Below, piece by piece: positions 7,304 through 16,198 of a stretch of DNA of 34,662 nucleotides. The notes below the pieces were generated by a model. It was not told the origin of the DNA, searched no databases, and saw nothing but the letters and a program-made list of their open reading frames with translations. Numbering within the stretch: the first letter of the stretch is position 1; each line of letters starts with the position of its first letter. The stretch comes from an uncultured Oleiphilus sp. (lineage in GTDB: Bacteria > Pseudomonadota > Gammaproteobacteria > Pseudomonadales > Oleiphilaceae), in assembly GCA_913020045.1 (NCBI GenBank), contig CAJWBE010000038.1:1-34662 (forward strand), read 5' to 3'. The translations under genes were made by a program, and so were the position numbers.

Positions 7304-7985
7304 TAGTGCACTGCTTGAAGCCTTGGAGCGAGGTTCATGGTTTAGTTCGTTGCCAGGGGAGATGAAGGCGGCGTTGCTGTCCGAATCGCGCGTAATGCGG
7401 CTCGCGAATGGTGAAACGCTGTTTCGTAGAAACGATGATCGTTCAGGCCTTTACGGAATCGTAGACGGTATGGCGCGTATTAGCGGGCTAAATAAGCAGG
7501 GCAAAGAAGCAATTCTTACCTTTGCTCAGGCGCCCGACTGGATTGGTGAGATTGCCCTTTTTGATGGAGAGCATCGCACACATGACGCGGTATCCGAGGG
7601 AGGTCTTACGGTTTTACATATTCCCCAGTCGTCTTTGGATGCATTGCTGGAGGCTCACCCTCAGTTTTGGCGGCAATTTGGACTGTTGTTGGCGCATAAA
7701 CTGCGATTGGCATTCGCGGCGATAGAAGATTTGTCTCTGTTGCCCGCGCCGTTGCGTTTGGCGAGGCGACTAGTGATTATCGCGCAAGGCTATGGCGAGC
7801 AATCCGATATGCCGGCCAAACTTTTACTAAGCGTATCTCAGGAGCAGCTCGGTCAAATGCTCTCTATCTCGCGACAAACAACCAATCAAATCTTACGTGA
7901 GCTAGCGAAAAAAGGGTTGATCAAAGTGGCGTATGGAGAGATAGAAATAATTGATTTGGAGGGTTTGAAGGCTATGCTGTCGTGA
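7293..7985 (+). CDS. Crp/Fnr-family transcriptional regulator
   Basis: A 230-residue protein with an N-terminal cyclic-nucleotide-binding fold (about 15-130: NGETLFRRND, GEIALFDGE) and a C-terminal winged HTH (about 165-215: SQEQLGQMLSISRQTTNQIL). There is no N-terminal Cys cluster, so it is not a classical Fnr. The effector loop GEIALFDGEHRTH resembles Crp, but the cAMP-contacting Arg/Ser pair is not clearly present, so the ligand is uncertain. It overlaps the end of ybbP by 11 bp, with TGAGG upstream of the ATG. Co-transcription with ybbAP is therefore likely. Targets are unknown; a palindrome at 8925-8941 is a candidate. Confidence 0.88.
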   Translation: MPVDSALLEALERGSWFSSLPGEMKAALLSESRVMRLANGETLFRRNDDRSGLYGIVDGMARISGLNKQGKEAILTFAQAPDWIGEIALFDGEHRTHDAVSEGGLTVLHIPQSSLDALLEAHPQFWRQFGLLLAHKLRLAFAAIEDLSLLPAPLRLARRLVIIAQGYGEQSDMPAKLLLSVSQEQLGQMLSISRQTTNQILRELAKKGLIKVAYGEIEIIDLEGLKAMLS

Positions 7986-8083
7986 AATCCGTTTTAAGTT
8001 GTGAGTCGGCTTTGATTGTCGTGTACCTGACAGTCAGCGTTTAGCGGCCTTGATAAAATGGTCACTTCATCTGATAAGCGTCC

Positions 8084-8096
8084 TTGTCGCCGACAA
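8084..8096. promoter_or_regulatory. Short palindrome upstream of the DUF962 gene
   Basis: TTGTCG-C-CGACAA is a perfect 6+1+6 inverted repeat, 53 bp before the start of the next gene. It could be an operator. No strong -35/-10 pair is evident, although AT-rich TATAAC-like boxes follow. Confidence 0.3.
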
Positions 8097-8149
8097 TGAC
8101 GATGATAACTAAGTTTATCAATGTATAACTAATATCGAGAGGGCATCCA

Positions 8150-8674
8150 ATGAGAACGTTAACAGAGCAACTTACCCAGTACGCAAAGTATCATCGAGAC
8201 CCAAGAAACATCGCAACACACTTTGTCGGTATTCCGATGATCGTGTTGGCAATCGCGGTACTGTTATCTCGCCCTGCATTTGAGGTATTTGGCATCGTAT
8301 GGACGCCAGCCTTGGTCCTGATTATCGCAAGCATTGTTTATTATATTAAGCTTGATGTCGCCTTAGGGGCTCTCATGGCTTTGTTATTGGTAGGGGTATA
8401 TCAACTGGCTTTATTTTTAAGTGCTGGGGGTGTTTCAGATTTGCTAATGTGGGGTGTTGGGCTTTTTGTTCTTGGCTGGGTGATTCAGTTTGTCGGCCAT
8501 TATTATGAAGGAAAGAAGCCAGCATTCGTTGATGACATCATGGGCTTGGTTATCGGCCCTTTGTTTGTCGTAGCCGAGGCGTTGTTCATGGTGGGTGCAC
8601 GTAAGCAGTTGCAAGAAGATATTGAGTCGGTGGCCGGTCGTGTAGTGATTTCAAAGCCTAAGGTTTCGGCATAA
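8150..8674 (+). CDS. Mpo1-like / DUF962 membrane protein
   Basis: A 174-residue inner-membrane protein with four to five hydrophobic segments (about 26-45, 50-67, 70-92, 98-116, 130-150). The family signature is visible: H15-RDPRN-H24 at the N-terminus and H117-YYEGKKPA, where the His residues are thought to bind Fe(II). The family founder, yeast Mpo1, is a 2-hydroxy fatty acid dioxygenase in alpha-oxidation. Whether bacterial members share this activity is inference. A GAGAGGG ribosome site precedes the ATG. It is probably monocistronic. Confidence 0.85.
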   Translation: MRTLTEQLTQYAKYHRDPRNIATHFVGIPMIVLAIAVLLSRPAFEVFGIVWTPALVLIIASIVYYIKLDVALGALMALLLVGVYQLALFLSAGGVSDLLMWGVGLFVLGWVIQFVGHYYEGKKPAFVDDIMGLVIGPLFVVAEALFMVGARKQLQEDIESVAGRVVISKPKVSA

Positions 8675-8701
8675 CGATCGCCCAGAAGAAAGATGCGTAG
8701 A

Positions 8702-8740
8702 ACGCGTTTAATTAATGCCCTCCGGTTCGATTAAACGCGT
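8702..8740. other. Perfect 11-bp stem-loop after the DUF962 gene
   Basis: ACGCGTTTAAT (8702-8712) pairs perfectly with ATTAAACGCGT (8730-8740) around a 17-nt loop. It starts 28 bp past the stop codon. A T-run is lacking (CGTTTGTTTC follows), so it is a weak terminator at best. It could also be a two-fold protein site. The rest of 8741-8924 shows no credible gene. Confidence 0.5.
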
Positions 8741-8924
8741 CGTTTGTTTCACAATAAGCGTCGACGATCTTTGCGCTCTATAAGCAAGGGGGTTGGCGCG
8801 TTTTACTTGCCACGTACGTTGAGTATTACCTCGCGATTGGCCTGTTCACGTATTGACCTATCTTTGCTTCTTGAGATGGCCAGATTTGAAACTGGTTATG
8901 CAACGGTGTTTTTCAAAATTGTAA

Positions 8925-8941
8925 TGTGACCGCAGGTCACA
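8925..8941. promoter_or_regulatory. 17-bp operator-like palindrome upstream of the AdeT-like gene
   Basis: TGTGACC-GCA-GGTCACA is a perfect 7+3+7 palindrome. It resembles a Crp box (TGTGA-N6-TCACA) but with seven central bases. A possible -10 (TATTAT, 8970-8975) lies downstream with only a poor -35, consistent with activator dependence. The spacing from a predicted start near 8982 is about 48 bp, which is not the standard class I or II position. Confidence 0.5.
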
Positions 8942-9063
8942 AACTAATTCCATTTCCTCAATCCTCTGCTATTATGTCCGGCCAATTTGGACCCTCTATT
9001 ACTCAACTCAAGGTTTTGATGTTAGAGGTCTGTTGTATCAAAAAAAACCTGAGGATTATAAGA

Positions 9064-10059
9064 ATGGCATTGCGTCACACTCTATTAGCGCTTGCGCTCG
9101 TTATGGCAAGCTCGGCAGCCTCTGCGCTGGAAAAAAAGAAATTCTGTATGTATGACCCTGTTGGCGCCAATGGACCGGCAATGACCTTCTTTTCAGACCT
9201 TAAGCCAAAAGCGATTAACTGGGGTTTGGATATAACGCTTGAAGCGTACACGGACGAGAAAGTTGCTTCGAACAACTTTAAAGCAGGTCAATGTGACTTA
9301 GTATTTTTGACCGCTATTCTTAGTCGCGCCTATGTTCCATTCGGCGGTACCCTAGATGCAATCGGAGGAATTCTTAGTGAAACAGGCCTTGAGCGTGTGC
9401 TTAAAGCGATCACTAATCCAAAAGCGGGCGCATTGTTAACGAATGGTAACTACGAAGTGGTAGGAACTTTACCAGTTGGCTCAGTTTACTTGTTCGTTAA
9501 TGATCGCAATATTGATACCGTTGCAGAATTTAGTGGCAAAAAAATCTCAATCCTTAACGAAGATCCGCAAAGCTTGAAGTTTGCAAACCTAGCAGGTGCG
9601 TCGCCAGTGGGTACATCATTGGCAACTTTTTCAGGCCAGTTTAATAACGGCAATATCGACATCCTGCCAATGGTTGCTCTTGGATATAATGTGTTTGAGC
9701 TTTACCACGGCTTAGGCGAGAACGGTGGAATTATTGATGAAAAACTGCTTTACGGCATGATGCAGGCAGTTACGCATAAAGATCGTTTTGACGATCAGTT
9801 TGGACAAAGAATGCGCGAATATATTCTAGGCCGCCTTCCCGATATCCATAATATGGTTAAAACTGCAGAAGAAGAAATTCCTTCTAAATATTGGATTAAA
9901 ACTGATCCAGAAACGAAAGCGGCAATCCAGAAGTTCAAGAAAGACATCCGTCTATCCTTGCGTGATGAGGGTGTCCATGACAAAAAAGCGCTTAAGTTAC
10001 TGTGGAAGATTCGCTGTAGCGAAGATGCCACACGTTCAGAGTGTGGCACGCCAGAGTAA
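9064..10059 (+). CDS. AdeT-like putative solute-binding protein
   Basis: A 331-residue secreted protein with signal peptide MALRHTLLALALVMASSAASA (likely cleaved after residue 21). The mature start KKKFCMYDPVGANGPAM and the segments GQCDLVFLTAILSRAYVPFGGT and VGSVYLFVNDRNI match the family annotated as putative solute-binding protein/AdeT1_2 (PF19582), a periplasmic-binding-protein fold. Four Cys (C28, the Cys in GQCD, and two near the end in RCSEDATRSEC) could form disulfides. AdeT proteins have been linked to efflux in Acinetobacter, but the biochemical role is unclear. GAGG at 9051-9054 supports ATG 9064. It is monocistronic, ending at a strong terminator. Confidence 0.75.
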   Translation: MALRHTLLALALVMASSAASALEKKKFCMYDPVGANGPAMTFFSDLKPKAINWGLDITLEAYTDEKVASNNFKAGQCDLVFLTAILSRAYVPFGGTLDAIGGILSETGLERVLKAITNPKAGALLTNGNYEVVGTLPVGSVYLFVNDRNIDTVAEFSGKKISILNEDPQSLKFANLAGASPVGTSLATFSGQFNNGNIDILPMVALGYNVFELYHGLGENGGIIDEKLLYGMMQAVTHKDRFDDQFGQRMREYILGRLPDIHNMVKTAEEEIPSKYWIKTDPETKAAIQKFKKDIRLSLRDEGVHDKKALKLLWKIRCSEDATRSECGTPE

Positions 10060-10086
10060 GTTTTTGATCGTTTAGATTATCATAAG

Positions 10087-10118
10087 CCGCTTGTTGAATA
10101 GACAAGCGGTTTTTTTTT
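10087..10118 (+). terminator. Rho-independent terminator
   Basis: CCGCTTGT (10087-10094) pairs perfectly with ACAAGCGG (10102-10109) around a 7-nt loop, followed by nine T. It ends the AdeT-like transcript, 27 bp after its stop codon. Confidence 0.93.
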
Positions 10119-10217
10119 GATTGTTATTCTGTATCGACATCAATTTTGGAACCTAACTATTTGTTTAGACTCGTGATGTATCAAGTTCTTGGGGGTGCGT
10201 TCCCTTTCCCGCGCCCC

Positions 10218-10223
10218 TATAAT
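10218..10223 (+). promoter_or_regulatory. Candidate -10 element of the ccm operon
   Basis: A consensus TATAAT lies 36 bp before the ccmA start. The -35 region at the proper spacing (GTGCGT) is poor, so activator dependence is possible. The leader is short and has a GGGA ribosome site. Confidence 0.4.
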
Positions 10224-10259
10224 GCGATTTGTTGCTAATAAGGGTAGTGGGAATAAATA

Positions 10260-10886
10260 ATGTCAGCGGATCTAATTGCGAAGCGTCTGACCTGCGAGCG
10301 GGATGACCGCCTGCTATTCTCCAATCTTGATTTTGTGTTGCGCGCTGGTGACGTTGTTCAAGTGGTAGGTCCGAATGGTGCCGGTAAAACAACACTTCTT
10401 AGAATTATCGCCGGCTTATATCAAAATTTTGATGGTCAGCTTTTGTGGGGGGCTGACGACGTAGCGAACCAGCGTGACTCGTTTAACCATGAACTCTTGT
10501 TTTTGGGCCATAAATCTGCGATCAACCCTCTACTGACCGTTCAAGAAAATTTGAATTTCCTTTGTGCAATGCACGAAGACCACACACGACAAGCGCAAAC
10601 TGACGCATTAGAACAGGTTGGCTTGCGCGGTTATGAGGATATTTATTGCCAGAACTTGTCCGCAGGACAGTTGCGCCGCGTTGCGCTTGCACGGCTCTAT
10701 TTGTCTAACGCTAAACTTTGGGTGCTTGATGAAATCTTTACCGCGATCGACCTTGCTGGCGTAGCGCAACTAGAGCAGTTGCTAGAAAATAAAGCAAAAG
10801 CGGGGGTCGCTGTTATTTTCACTACTCACCATAAGCCTAGTCTTGATGGTTTGCGTCACCTCAATTTAGAGGATTTTCGGGTATGA
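10260..10886 (+). CDS. ccmA: Heme exporter ATP-binding protein CcmA
   Basis: A 208-residue ABC ATPase of cytochrome c maturation System I. Walker A is GPNGAGKTT (37-45), the signature LSAGQLRR (133-140), and Walker B is WVLDE (154-158), with H-loop TTHH near 189. CcmA powers release of holo-CcmE from the CcmABCD complex at the inner membrane. It is the first gene of a nine-gene operon and overlaps ccmB by 4 bp. Confidence 0.96.
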   Translation: MSADLIAKRLTCERDDRLLFSNLDFVLRAGDVVQVVGPNGAGKTTLLRIIAGLYQNFDGQLLWGADDVANQRDSFNHELLFLGHKSAINPLLTVQENLNFLCAMHEDHTRQAQTDALEQVGLRGYEDIYCQNLSAGQLRRVALARLYLSNAKLWVLDEIFTAIDLAGVAQLEQLLENKAKAGVAVIFTTHHKPSLDGLRHLNLEDFRV

Positions 10887-11575
10887 GCAGTCCTGCTGTT
10901 TCATTACGGACATCTTTTGGCGCGCTTATTTCTAGAGAGCTCCAATGTGCCTTACGTAAACGTCAGGACCTAGCAAACCCGCTAGTTTTTTTCGTCTTAG
11001 TAGTGGTCTTGTTTCCATTAGGGGTAAGCCCAGAACCATCATTTTTGGAAACCGCATCTAGCGGTGTCGTTTGGGTCGCTGCGTTGCTCTCGACAATGCT
11101 TTCGCTTGACCGTTTGTTTCGCGACGATTATGAACATGGCACGCTTGAGCAATTGGTCATATCACCGCAACCTCTATACTTAATTGTGTTGGTTAAAATA
11201 GCTCTACATTGGTGCTTAACAGGCCTTCCACTTCTGTTACTGTCGCCGGTGCTAGCCGTGATGATGCATCTACCTGCTGAGCACATTCCTGTCTTGATGC
11301 TGACTTTGTTGTTAGGCACGCCAACCCTTAGTTTGATTGGTGGAATCGGCGCGGCTTTGACGGTAAGCTTGCGCAGCGGCGGAGTGCTGGTGTCACTCAT
11401 TATTTTGCCACTCACGATACCGGTTCTAATATTTGGTACGGGGACAATACTGGCTAGTATTGACGGCATTCCTGTCGCAGGTTATCTCGCGACGATGGGG
11501 GCATTTTTAATGCTGGCGATTACTCTGTCGCCTTTCGCTTGCGCTGCGGCGCTAAAAATGAGCGTGTCGTCTTGA
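10883..11575 (+). CDS. ccmB: Heme exporter membrane protein CcmB
   Basis: A 230-residue integral membrane protein with about six transmembrane segments. The N-terminal cytoplasmic stretch LISRELQCALRKRQDLANPL and the following LFPLGVSPEP are typical of CcmB, as is RDDYEHGTLEQLV. It is the permease partner of CcmA in the CcmABCD complex. ATGA overlap with ccmA indicates translational coupling. Confidence 0.96.
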   Translation: MSSPAVSLRTSFGALISRELQCALRKRQDLANPLVFFVLVVVLFPLGVSPEPSFLETASSGVVWVAALLSTMLSLDRLFRDDYEHGTLEQLVISPQPLYLIVLVKIALHWCLTGLPLLLLSPVLAVMMHLPAEHIPVLMLTLLLGTPTLSLIGGIGAALTVSLRSGGVLVSLIILPLTIPVLIFGTGTILASIDGIPVAGYLATMGAFLMLAITLSPFACAAALKMSVSS

Positions 11576-11626
11576 ATATGCTATGCGACTGCACTTTCTT
11601 AACTTTTTTCTAATCACGATACAGAC

Positions 11627-12376
11627 ATGAATTGGACGTTTTTTCACAAGCTAGGTTCTCCAAAATGGTTCTATGACCTGTCCGCTCGTTTGCAGCCATG
11701 GTTTTTGGTAACCGGTGTGTTGCTCATGGCTATTGCAACGGTTTGGGGGCTAGCGTTTGCGCCGCAAGATTATCAGCAAGGCAATAGCTTCCGAATTATC
11801 TATCTGCATGTACCGACAGCGATTCTGGCTCAATCCTGCTACATGATGATGGCTGCAAGCGCGTTAGTTAGCTTGGTTTGGAAAATGAAGATGGCGGATA
11901 TGTTCATTGTTGCGGCTGCTCCGATCGGTGCGGCGTTTACGTTCCTTGCGCTGTTTACTGGCGCTGTTTGGGGCAAGCCTACATGGGGAACATGGTGGGT
12001 GTGGGATGCACGCTTAACGTCGATGCTGGTGCTTTTGTTTTTATACTTTGGTGTCATGGCGCTGCGTGCGGCGTTTGATGATTTAGATATGAGTTCTCGT
12101 GCAACCGCGATTCTCGTGATTGTAGGGGTTGTTAACATTCCAATTATTAAATATTCAGTCGATTGGTGGAACACACTGCATCAGCCCGCGACCTTTACCT
12201 TAACTGAAAAACCCGCCATGCCTCCGGAGATGTGGTTGCCGCTGTTGGTAATGGTGATAGGTATCTACTGTTTTTTCACCGCTGTACTTTTGGTTCGAAT
12301 GCAAACTGAGATCTTACGACGCGAGCGCCGTACCAAGTGGGTGCGTGGAATCGTCGAAGCCGAGGCGTCCAAATGA
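11627..12376 (+). CDS. ccmC: Heme-handling protein CcmC
   Basis: A 249-residue, six-helix inner-membrane protein of the heme-handling-protein family. The Trp-rich WWD domain is [13 protein letters not shown] (about 120-132). The two heme-ligand His residues are H61 (IIYLHVPTA) and H186 region (NTLHQPAT). CcmC attaches heme to CcmE at the periplasmic face. A gap of about 50 bp separates it from ccmB, the only sizeable gap in the front half of the operon. Confidence 0.97.
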   Translation: MNWTFFHKLGSPKWFYDLSARLQPWFLVTGVLLMAIATVWGLAFAPQDYQQGNSFRIIYLHVPTAILAQSCYMMMAASALVSLVWKMKMADMFIVAAAPIGAAFTFLALFTGAVWGKPTWGTWWVWDARLTSMLVLLFLYFGVMALRAAFDDLDMSSRATAILVIVGVVNIPIIKYSVDWWNTLHQPATFTLTEKPAMPPEMWLPLLVMVIGIYCFFTAVLLVRMQTEILRRERRTKWVRGIVEAEASK

Positions 12377-12618
12377 ATTTCGACAGTTTCAACGATTTTT
12401 TAATGATGGGTGGGCACGGATTATATGTTTGGTTGTCATACGGAGTAGGGTTGCTGGTTTTGATGATCGCAGCGATTTCTCCGGTAATCGAACGAAAGCG
12501 AGTCATAAAGCAAGTTGCACAGCAAATAAAGCGGCAAGTAAGTGCTCCGCATGAGGGCAGTCCTCATGTTTCCGAGCTACATGGGCAAAGAGAAAATCAT
12601 AAAGAGGCAGTAAAATGA
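12373..12618 (+). CDS. ccmD: Heme exporter protein CcmD
   Basis: A small 81-residue membrane protein. The start is ATG 12373, overlapping the ccmC stop (ATGA) and giving the usual CcmD N-terminus [19 protein letters not shown]. One transmembrane segment (about 18-38) is followed by a basic cytoplasmic tail ([15 protein letters not shown]). CcmD is required for release of heme-loaded CcmE from CcmABC. The tail after about residue 55 is longer than in many CcmD proteins. The frame is open upstream to 12337, but that extension lies inside ccmC. Confidence 0.9.
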   Translation: MNFDSFNDFLMMGGHGLYVWLSYGVGLLVLMIAAISPVIERKRVIKQVAQQIKRQVSAPHEGSPHVSELHGQRENHKEAVK

Positions 12619-13157
12619 ACCCCAAACGCAAACAAAGGCTGACGCTGGTGCTATTCCTTTTTGTTGGTTTTGGTGCCGTCGTAGGGTTAGCGATGTACGC
12701 GCTAACTGAAAACATAAATCTATTTTACAACCCTACTCAGATTGCCGCGGGTGAAGCGCCACAAGGTGCTCGTATCCGTGCAGGCGGAATGGTGTTAGAA
12801 GGAAGCGTCACAAGAAATGAAGTGAGCTTGGCTGTTGGATTTAGTTTGACAGATTATGAGTCGGTCGTGCCGGTAGAGTTTCAGGGTATTCTTCCTGACC
12901 TGTTTAGAGAGGGCCAAGGGATTGTTGCACTGGGTCGCCTAAATGAAAAAGGCGTTTTGATTGCTGATGAAGTGCTCGCGAAGCATGATGAAAATTACAT
13001 GCCGCCAGAAGTAGCGGAAGCACTTGAGAAGGCCGGATATGACGCTCAAGGTGAGGCAGCCGCAGCAGCATATGGTGAAAAAACATATGGTGAAAAAGCG
13101 TACGGTGACAAAATGTATGGTGAACAAAGCAGCAACGTTAAGGAGGCAACGCCATGA
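12615..13157 (+). CDS. ccmE: Heme chaperone CcmE
   Basis: A 180-residue periplasmic heme chaperone anchored by an N-terminal transmembrane helix (about 8-29). The OB-fold core contains [15 protein letters not shown]. The heme-binding motif HxxxY is H124-DEN-Y128, with H124 the covalent heme site. Beyond it the flexible tail ends in four YGE(D)K-type pentapeptides (153-172). It overlaps ccmD and ccmF by 4 bp each. Confidence 0.97.
   Translation: MNPKRKQRLTLVLFLFVGFGAVVGLAMYALTENINLFYNPTQIAAGEAPQGARIRAGGMVLEGSVTRNEVSLAVGFSLTDYESVVPVEFQGILPDLFREGQGIVALGRLNEKGVLIADEVLAKHDENYMPPEVAEALEKAGYDAQGEAAAAAYGEKTYGEKAYGDKMYGEQSSNVKEATP
13071..13130 (+). repeat. Four 15-bp tandem repeats in the ccmE tail
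   Basis: Four in-frame 15-bp units encode [15 protein letters not shown] and YGEQS. Units differ at several synonymous and nonsynonymous sites, so the array is not brand new. The encoded tail is hydrophilic and likely disordered. Confidence 0.85.
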
Positions 13158-15130
13158 TTCCAGAGCTTGGTTTACTCGCACTTATCTTGGCATTAGTACT
13201 GTCAGTCTTGCAGGCGTTTGTTCCCATTTTTGGTAGTTATCGTCATAACGTTCGTTTCATGGCAAGTGCGCGCACACTAGCCAGCGGTCAGTTTGTGATG
13301 GTCGCCCTTAGTTTCGCCTGTTTAACTTGGGCGTTTTTACAAGACGACTTTAGTGTTAAGTACGTTGCAAATCATTCAAATACCTTATTACCCGTAGCGT
13401 ATAAAATTAGCGCGGTGTGGGGTGGGCATGAAGGTTCATTGTTACTTTGGGCGCTTATTCTTGCCTCGTGGACCATCGCGGTTGCGTTGTTAAGCTCTCA
13501 GCTTCCAAAAGAAATGTTGGCGCGAGTCCTTTCTGTGATGGGCATGATCAGTGTCGGTTTTTTATTGTTTATCTTACTGACATCGAATCCGTTTGACCGT
13601 TACTTACCCGGTTTTCCAACTGAAGGCGCCGACCTTAACCCTTTGTTGCAAGATTTCGGCTTGATTGTGCATCCGCCAATGCTCTATATGGGGTACGTTG
13701 GTTTTTCAGTGGCTTTTGCCTTTGCCATAGCTGCACTGCTAGGTGGCCAATTGGACAGTGCCTGGGCGCGATGGTCTCGCCCTTGGACGACCATTGCGTG
13801 GGCCTTTTTGACTGCCGGAATAGCTTTGGGTAGCTGGTGGGCATACTACGAGCTCGGCTGGGGCGGTTGGTGGTTTTGGGACCCAGTTGAAAATGCGTCT
13901 TTTATGCCGTGGCTAGTCGGGACTGCGCTCATGCACTCTTTAGCCGTCACGGAAAAGCGAGGTGCTTTTAAAAGCTGGACTGTACTGCTCGCGATTATTG
14001 CTTTCAGTCTCAGTCTGCTGGGGACGTTTTTAGTCCGTTCGGGAGTACTGACCTCTGTTCATGCGTTTGCATCAGACCCCGAGCGAGGGCAGTTTATTCT
14101 TGGTTTATTGGCAATTACCATTGTCAGCTCTCTTGTTTTATATGCACTGAGGGCGCCAGACATGCGAAGTAAAGCTGAACATGGCCTGTTATCGCGGGAG
14201 TCCTTCTTGTTGGTAAACAATGTCTTGTTAGTGTGCGCATGGGTGACCGTTATGCTTGGTACGTTGTATCCGTTAGTGCTCGACTTTATTGGCGCGGGGA
14301 AGTTGTCAATTGGCCCGCCATATTTTAATGCGCTATTTGTTCCGATAACGTGTGCTTTAGCGGTTGTGCTTGGCTTTGGTTTAGTCTCTCGCTGGAAAAA
14401 CACTCCTGCAGAAATGTTCGTTACTAAGTTGCGCTGGATTGGGTTGTTGGCAGTAGGCGCGGCCTTGTGCGTACCTTACTTGCTTTTGGGTGAATTCAGG
14501 TTTGGTGTTTTTATCGGCGTCTTTTTAGCACTTTGGATCGCCGCCGTGTGCTTGCAGGACTTGGTTCAAAAAACCAACAATAGCCAAGGTCGACTGTACG
14601 GTTTGCGAAAACTTAAACCTTCTTATTGGGGAATGCAGCTTGGTCACTTTGGGTTTGCGTTTGCTATAGCGGGCGTAGCGTTGGTCTCGCTTGAATCGCA
14701 AGAGCGGGATATTCGAATGCAACCGGGCGATTACGCAGAAGTGGCTGGATACGGCTTTAAGTTTGAACGTTTAGAAAAGGTAATGGGGCCTAACTTCAGT
14801 GCCCAGCAAGCCACGTTTCGAGTCACCCGCGGTGACAATGAAGTTGCAGTGCTTGCGCCTCAAAAGCGGATGTATTTTTCTCAGAACAGCCCGATGACAG
14901 AAGCGGGAATAGACCCTGGCTTTTTCCGGGACCTTTATGTTGCCCTTGGCGAGCCACTTGAGGGTCAAGCGTGGGCGGTACGCATTCAATATAAGCCTTT
15001 TGTACGTTGGATATGGTTGGGTGCTTTGTTGATGGCATTTGGCGGCTTATGTGCCGTGTCTGATAAACGTTACCGAATGGCTAGAAAACATAGGCAAGCG
15101 CCCATCGCTGCAGGTTTGCGAACGTCGTAA
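13154..15130 (+). CDS. ccmF: Cytochrome c heme lyase subunit CcmF
   Basis: A 658-residue polytopic membrane protein. The WWD domain [20 protein letters not shown] spans about 235-253. Periplasmic His ligands are visible at H173 (IVHPPML) and H261 (LMHSLAV), with the N-terminal [12 protein letters not shown] motif near 89-99. CcmF accepts heme from CcmE and, with CcmH and CcmI, ligates it to apocytochrome CXXCH sites. The C-terminal periplasmic domain (about 510-620) ends in a final membrane helix. It overlaps ccmE by 4 bp. Confidence 0.97.
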   Translation: MIPELGLLALILALVLSVLQAFVPIFGSYRHNVRFMASARTLASGQFVMVALSFACLTWAFLQDDFSVKYVANHSNTLLPVAYKISAVWGGHEGSLLLWALILASWTIAVALLSSQLPKEMLARVLSVMGMISVGFLLFILLTSNPFDRYLPGFPTEGADLNPLLQDFGLIVHPPMLYMGYVGFSVAFAFAIAALLGGQLDSAWARWSRPWTTIAWAFLTAGIALGSWWAYYELGWGGWWFWDPVENASFMPWLVGTALMHSLAVTEKRGAFKSWTVLLAIIAFSLSLLGTFLVRSGVLTSVHAFASDPERGQFILGLLAITIVSSLVLYALRAPDMRSKAEHGLLSRESFLLVNNVLLVCAWVTVMLGTLYPLVLDFIGAGKLSIGPPYFNALFVPITCALAVVLGFGLVSRWKNTPAEMFVTKLRWIGLLAVGAALCVPYLLLGEFRFGVFIGVFLALWIAAVCLQDLVQKTNNSQGRLYGLRKLKPSYWGMQLGHFGFAFAIAGVALVSLESQERDIRMQPGDYAEVAGYGFKFERLEKVMGPNFSAQQATFRVTRGDNEVAVLAPQKRMYFSQNSPMTEAGIDPGFFRDLYVALGEPLEGQAWAVRIQYKPFVRWIWLGALLMAFGGLCAVSDKRYRMARKHRQAPIAAGLRTS

Positions 15131-15149
15131 TTAAGGAACTGAATAGTTT

Positions 15150-15689
15150 ATGAATAAAAGACTTGTCTATTTTGCACCGTTGTTAGCGGCATTTGGAATC
15201 GGGTTAATCCTTTATACAGCGATCGGCAAAGACCCAACGAAGCTTGAAACGGCACGCAAAGACGACCCGTTTCCAAGTTTTTTGTTGGCGGACCTCCATC
15301 AGCCTGAACGAGTTCGGACAGAAACTGACCTTGCCGGAAAGATTAGGCTCGTTAACGTTTGGGCGACATGGTGTCCTTCTTGTAAAGCAGAGCATGGTTA
15401 CCTGCAAGCATTGTCGGACTCGGGCATCAATATCGTAGGGTTAAATTATAAGGATGAGCGCACTGCTGCGTTGCAATGGTTGCAGCAATTAGGCAATCCC
15501 TATGAGTTTGTTATCGATGATCCAAAAGGCAGTCTGGGCTTCGATTTAGGGGTATACGGCGCGCCGGAAACCTATGTGGTAGACGCGATGGGCGTTGTTC
15601 ATTACCGTCATGTTGGCGAAGTGAACGAGCGCGTTTGGGCTTCTACATTGAAGCCAATGCTGACCAAATTAGGACTAAAGGGGCTTTAA
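15150..15689 (+). CDS. ccmG: Thiol:disulfide oxidoreductase CcmG/DsbE
   Basis: A 179-residue membrane-anchored thioredoxin-fold protein with one N-terminal helix (about 7-25). The active site is WCPSC (C75, C78) in NVWATWCPSCKAEH. The cis-Pro loop is YGAPETYVVD. It keeps the apocytochrome CXXCH cysteines, or CcmH, reduced in the periplasm. The stop codon shares its last base with the ccmH start. Confidence 0.96.
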   Translation: MNKRLVYFAPLLAAFGIGLILYTAIGKDPTKLETARKDDPFPSFLLADLHQPERVRTETDLAGKIRLVNVWATWCPSCKAEHGYLQALSDSGINIVGLNYKDERTAALQWLQQLGNPYEFVIDDPKGSLGFDLGVYGAPETYVVDAMGVVHYRHVGEVNERVWASTLKPMLTKLGLKGL

Positions 15690-16198
15690 TGATAAAGCAG
15701 CTTTTACGATTAGCAGTTGTTTCTTTGATGGCCTTGTCTGCAGCGGCGCTGGCGAGTATTGATGTGTATGAGTTTAGTTCGGAGCAGAAGCGCGCCGAAT
15801 ACAATGCTCTGACTAAAGAGTTGCGTTGCCCAAAGTGTCAAAATCAGGATATTGCTGACTCTAACTCGCCGATTGCGCAGGATATGCGTTACCAAGTACA
15901 CCGCCTGATTGAGGAAGGAAAGTCTCCCGAAACGGTCGTCGAATATATGGTAGAGCGCTTTGGCGACTTTGTGACATATAAACCCAAAATAATACCCGCT
16001 ACGTACTTATTATGGTTTGGGCCTTTTGCGCTGGTTGGCCTTGGTTTGGTTGTGGTCTTGCTACTCTCGAATAAACGCCGGAAAACGAATGAGCCGCACT
16101 TGGTTGAGCTGGATGCTTCAGCAAAAGAACGCTTAGCCAATATGCTCGACGATACTGATGGTTCGCAAAAAACTAGTTCAGAAAAGGGGAAAGAATAA
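15689..16198 (+). CDS. ccmH: Cytochrome c maturation protein CcmH
   Basis: A 169-residue protein with signal peptide (MIKQLLRLAVVSLMALSAAALA). The redox motif is LRCPKCQNQ with C47 and C50, and a transmembrane helix lies at about 104-124. This is the short CcmH form (CcmL-type in split systems), with the TPR part encoded separately as ccmI. An upstream in-frame start at 15635 lies inside ccmG and would destroy the signal peptide, so ATG 15689 is preferred. Confidence 0.95.
   Translation: MIKQLLRLAVVSLMALSAAALASIDVYEFSSEQKRAEYNALTKELRCPKCQNQDIADSNSPIAQDMRYQVHRLIEEGKSPETVVEYMVERFGDFVTYKPKIIPATYLLWFGPFALVGLGLVVVLLLSNKRRKTNEPHLVELDASAKERLANMLDDTDGSQKTSSEKGKE

Noticed and set aside
8744-8929. Possible 61-codon ORF upstream of the AdeT-like gene
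   Set aside because: No ribosome site or recognisable domain; it lies between a stem-loop and an operator-like palindrome in a likely regulatory gap.
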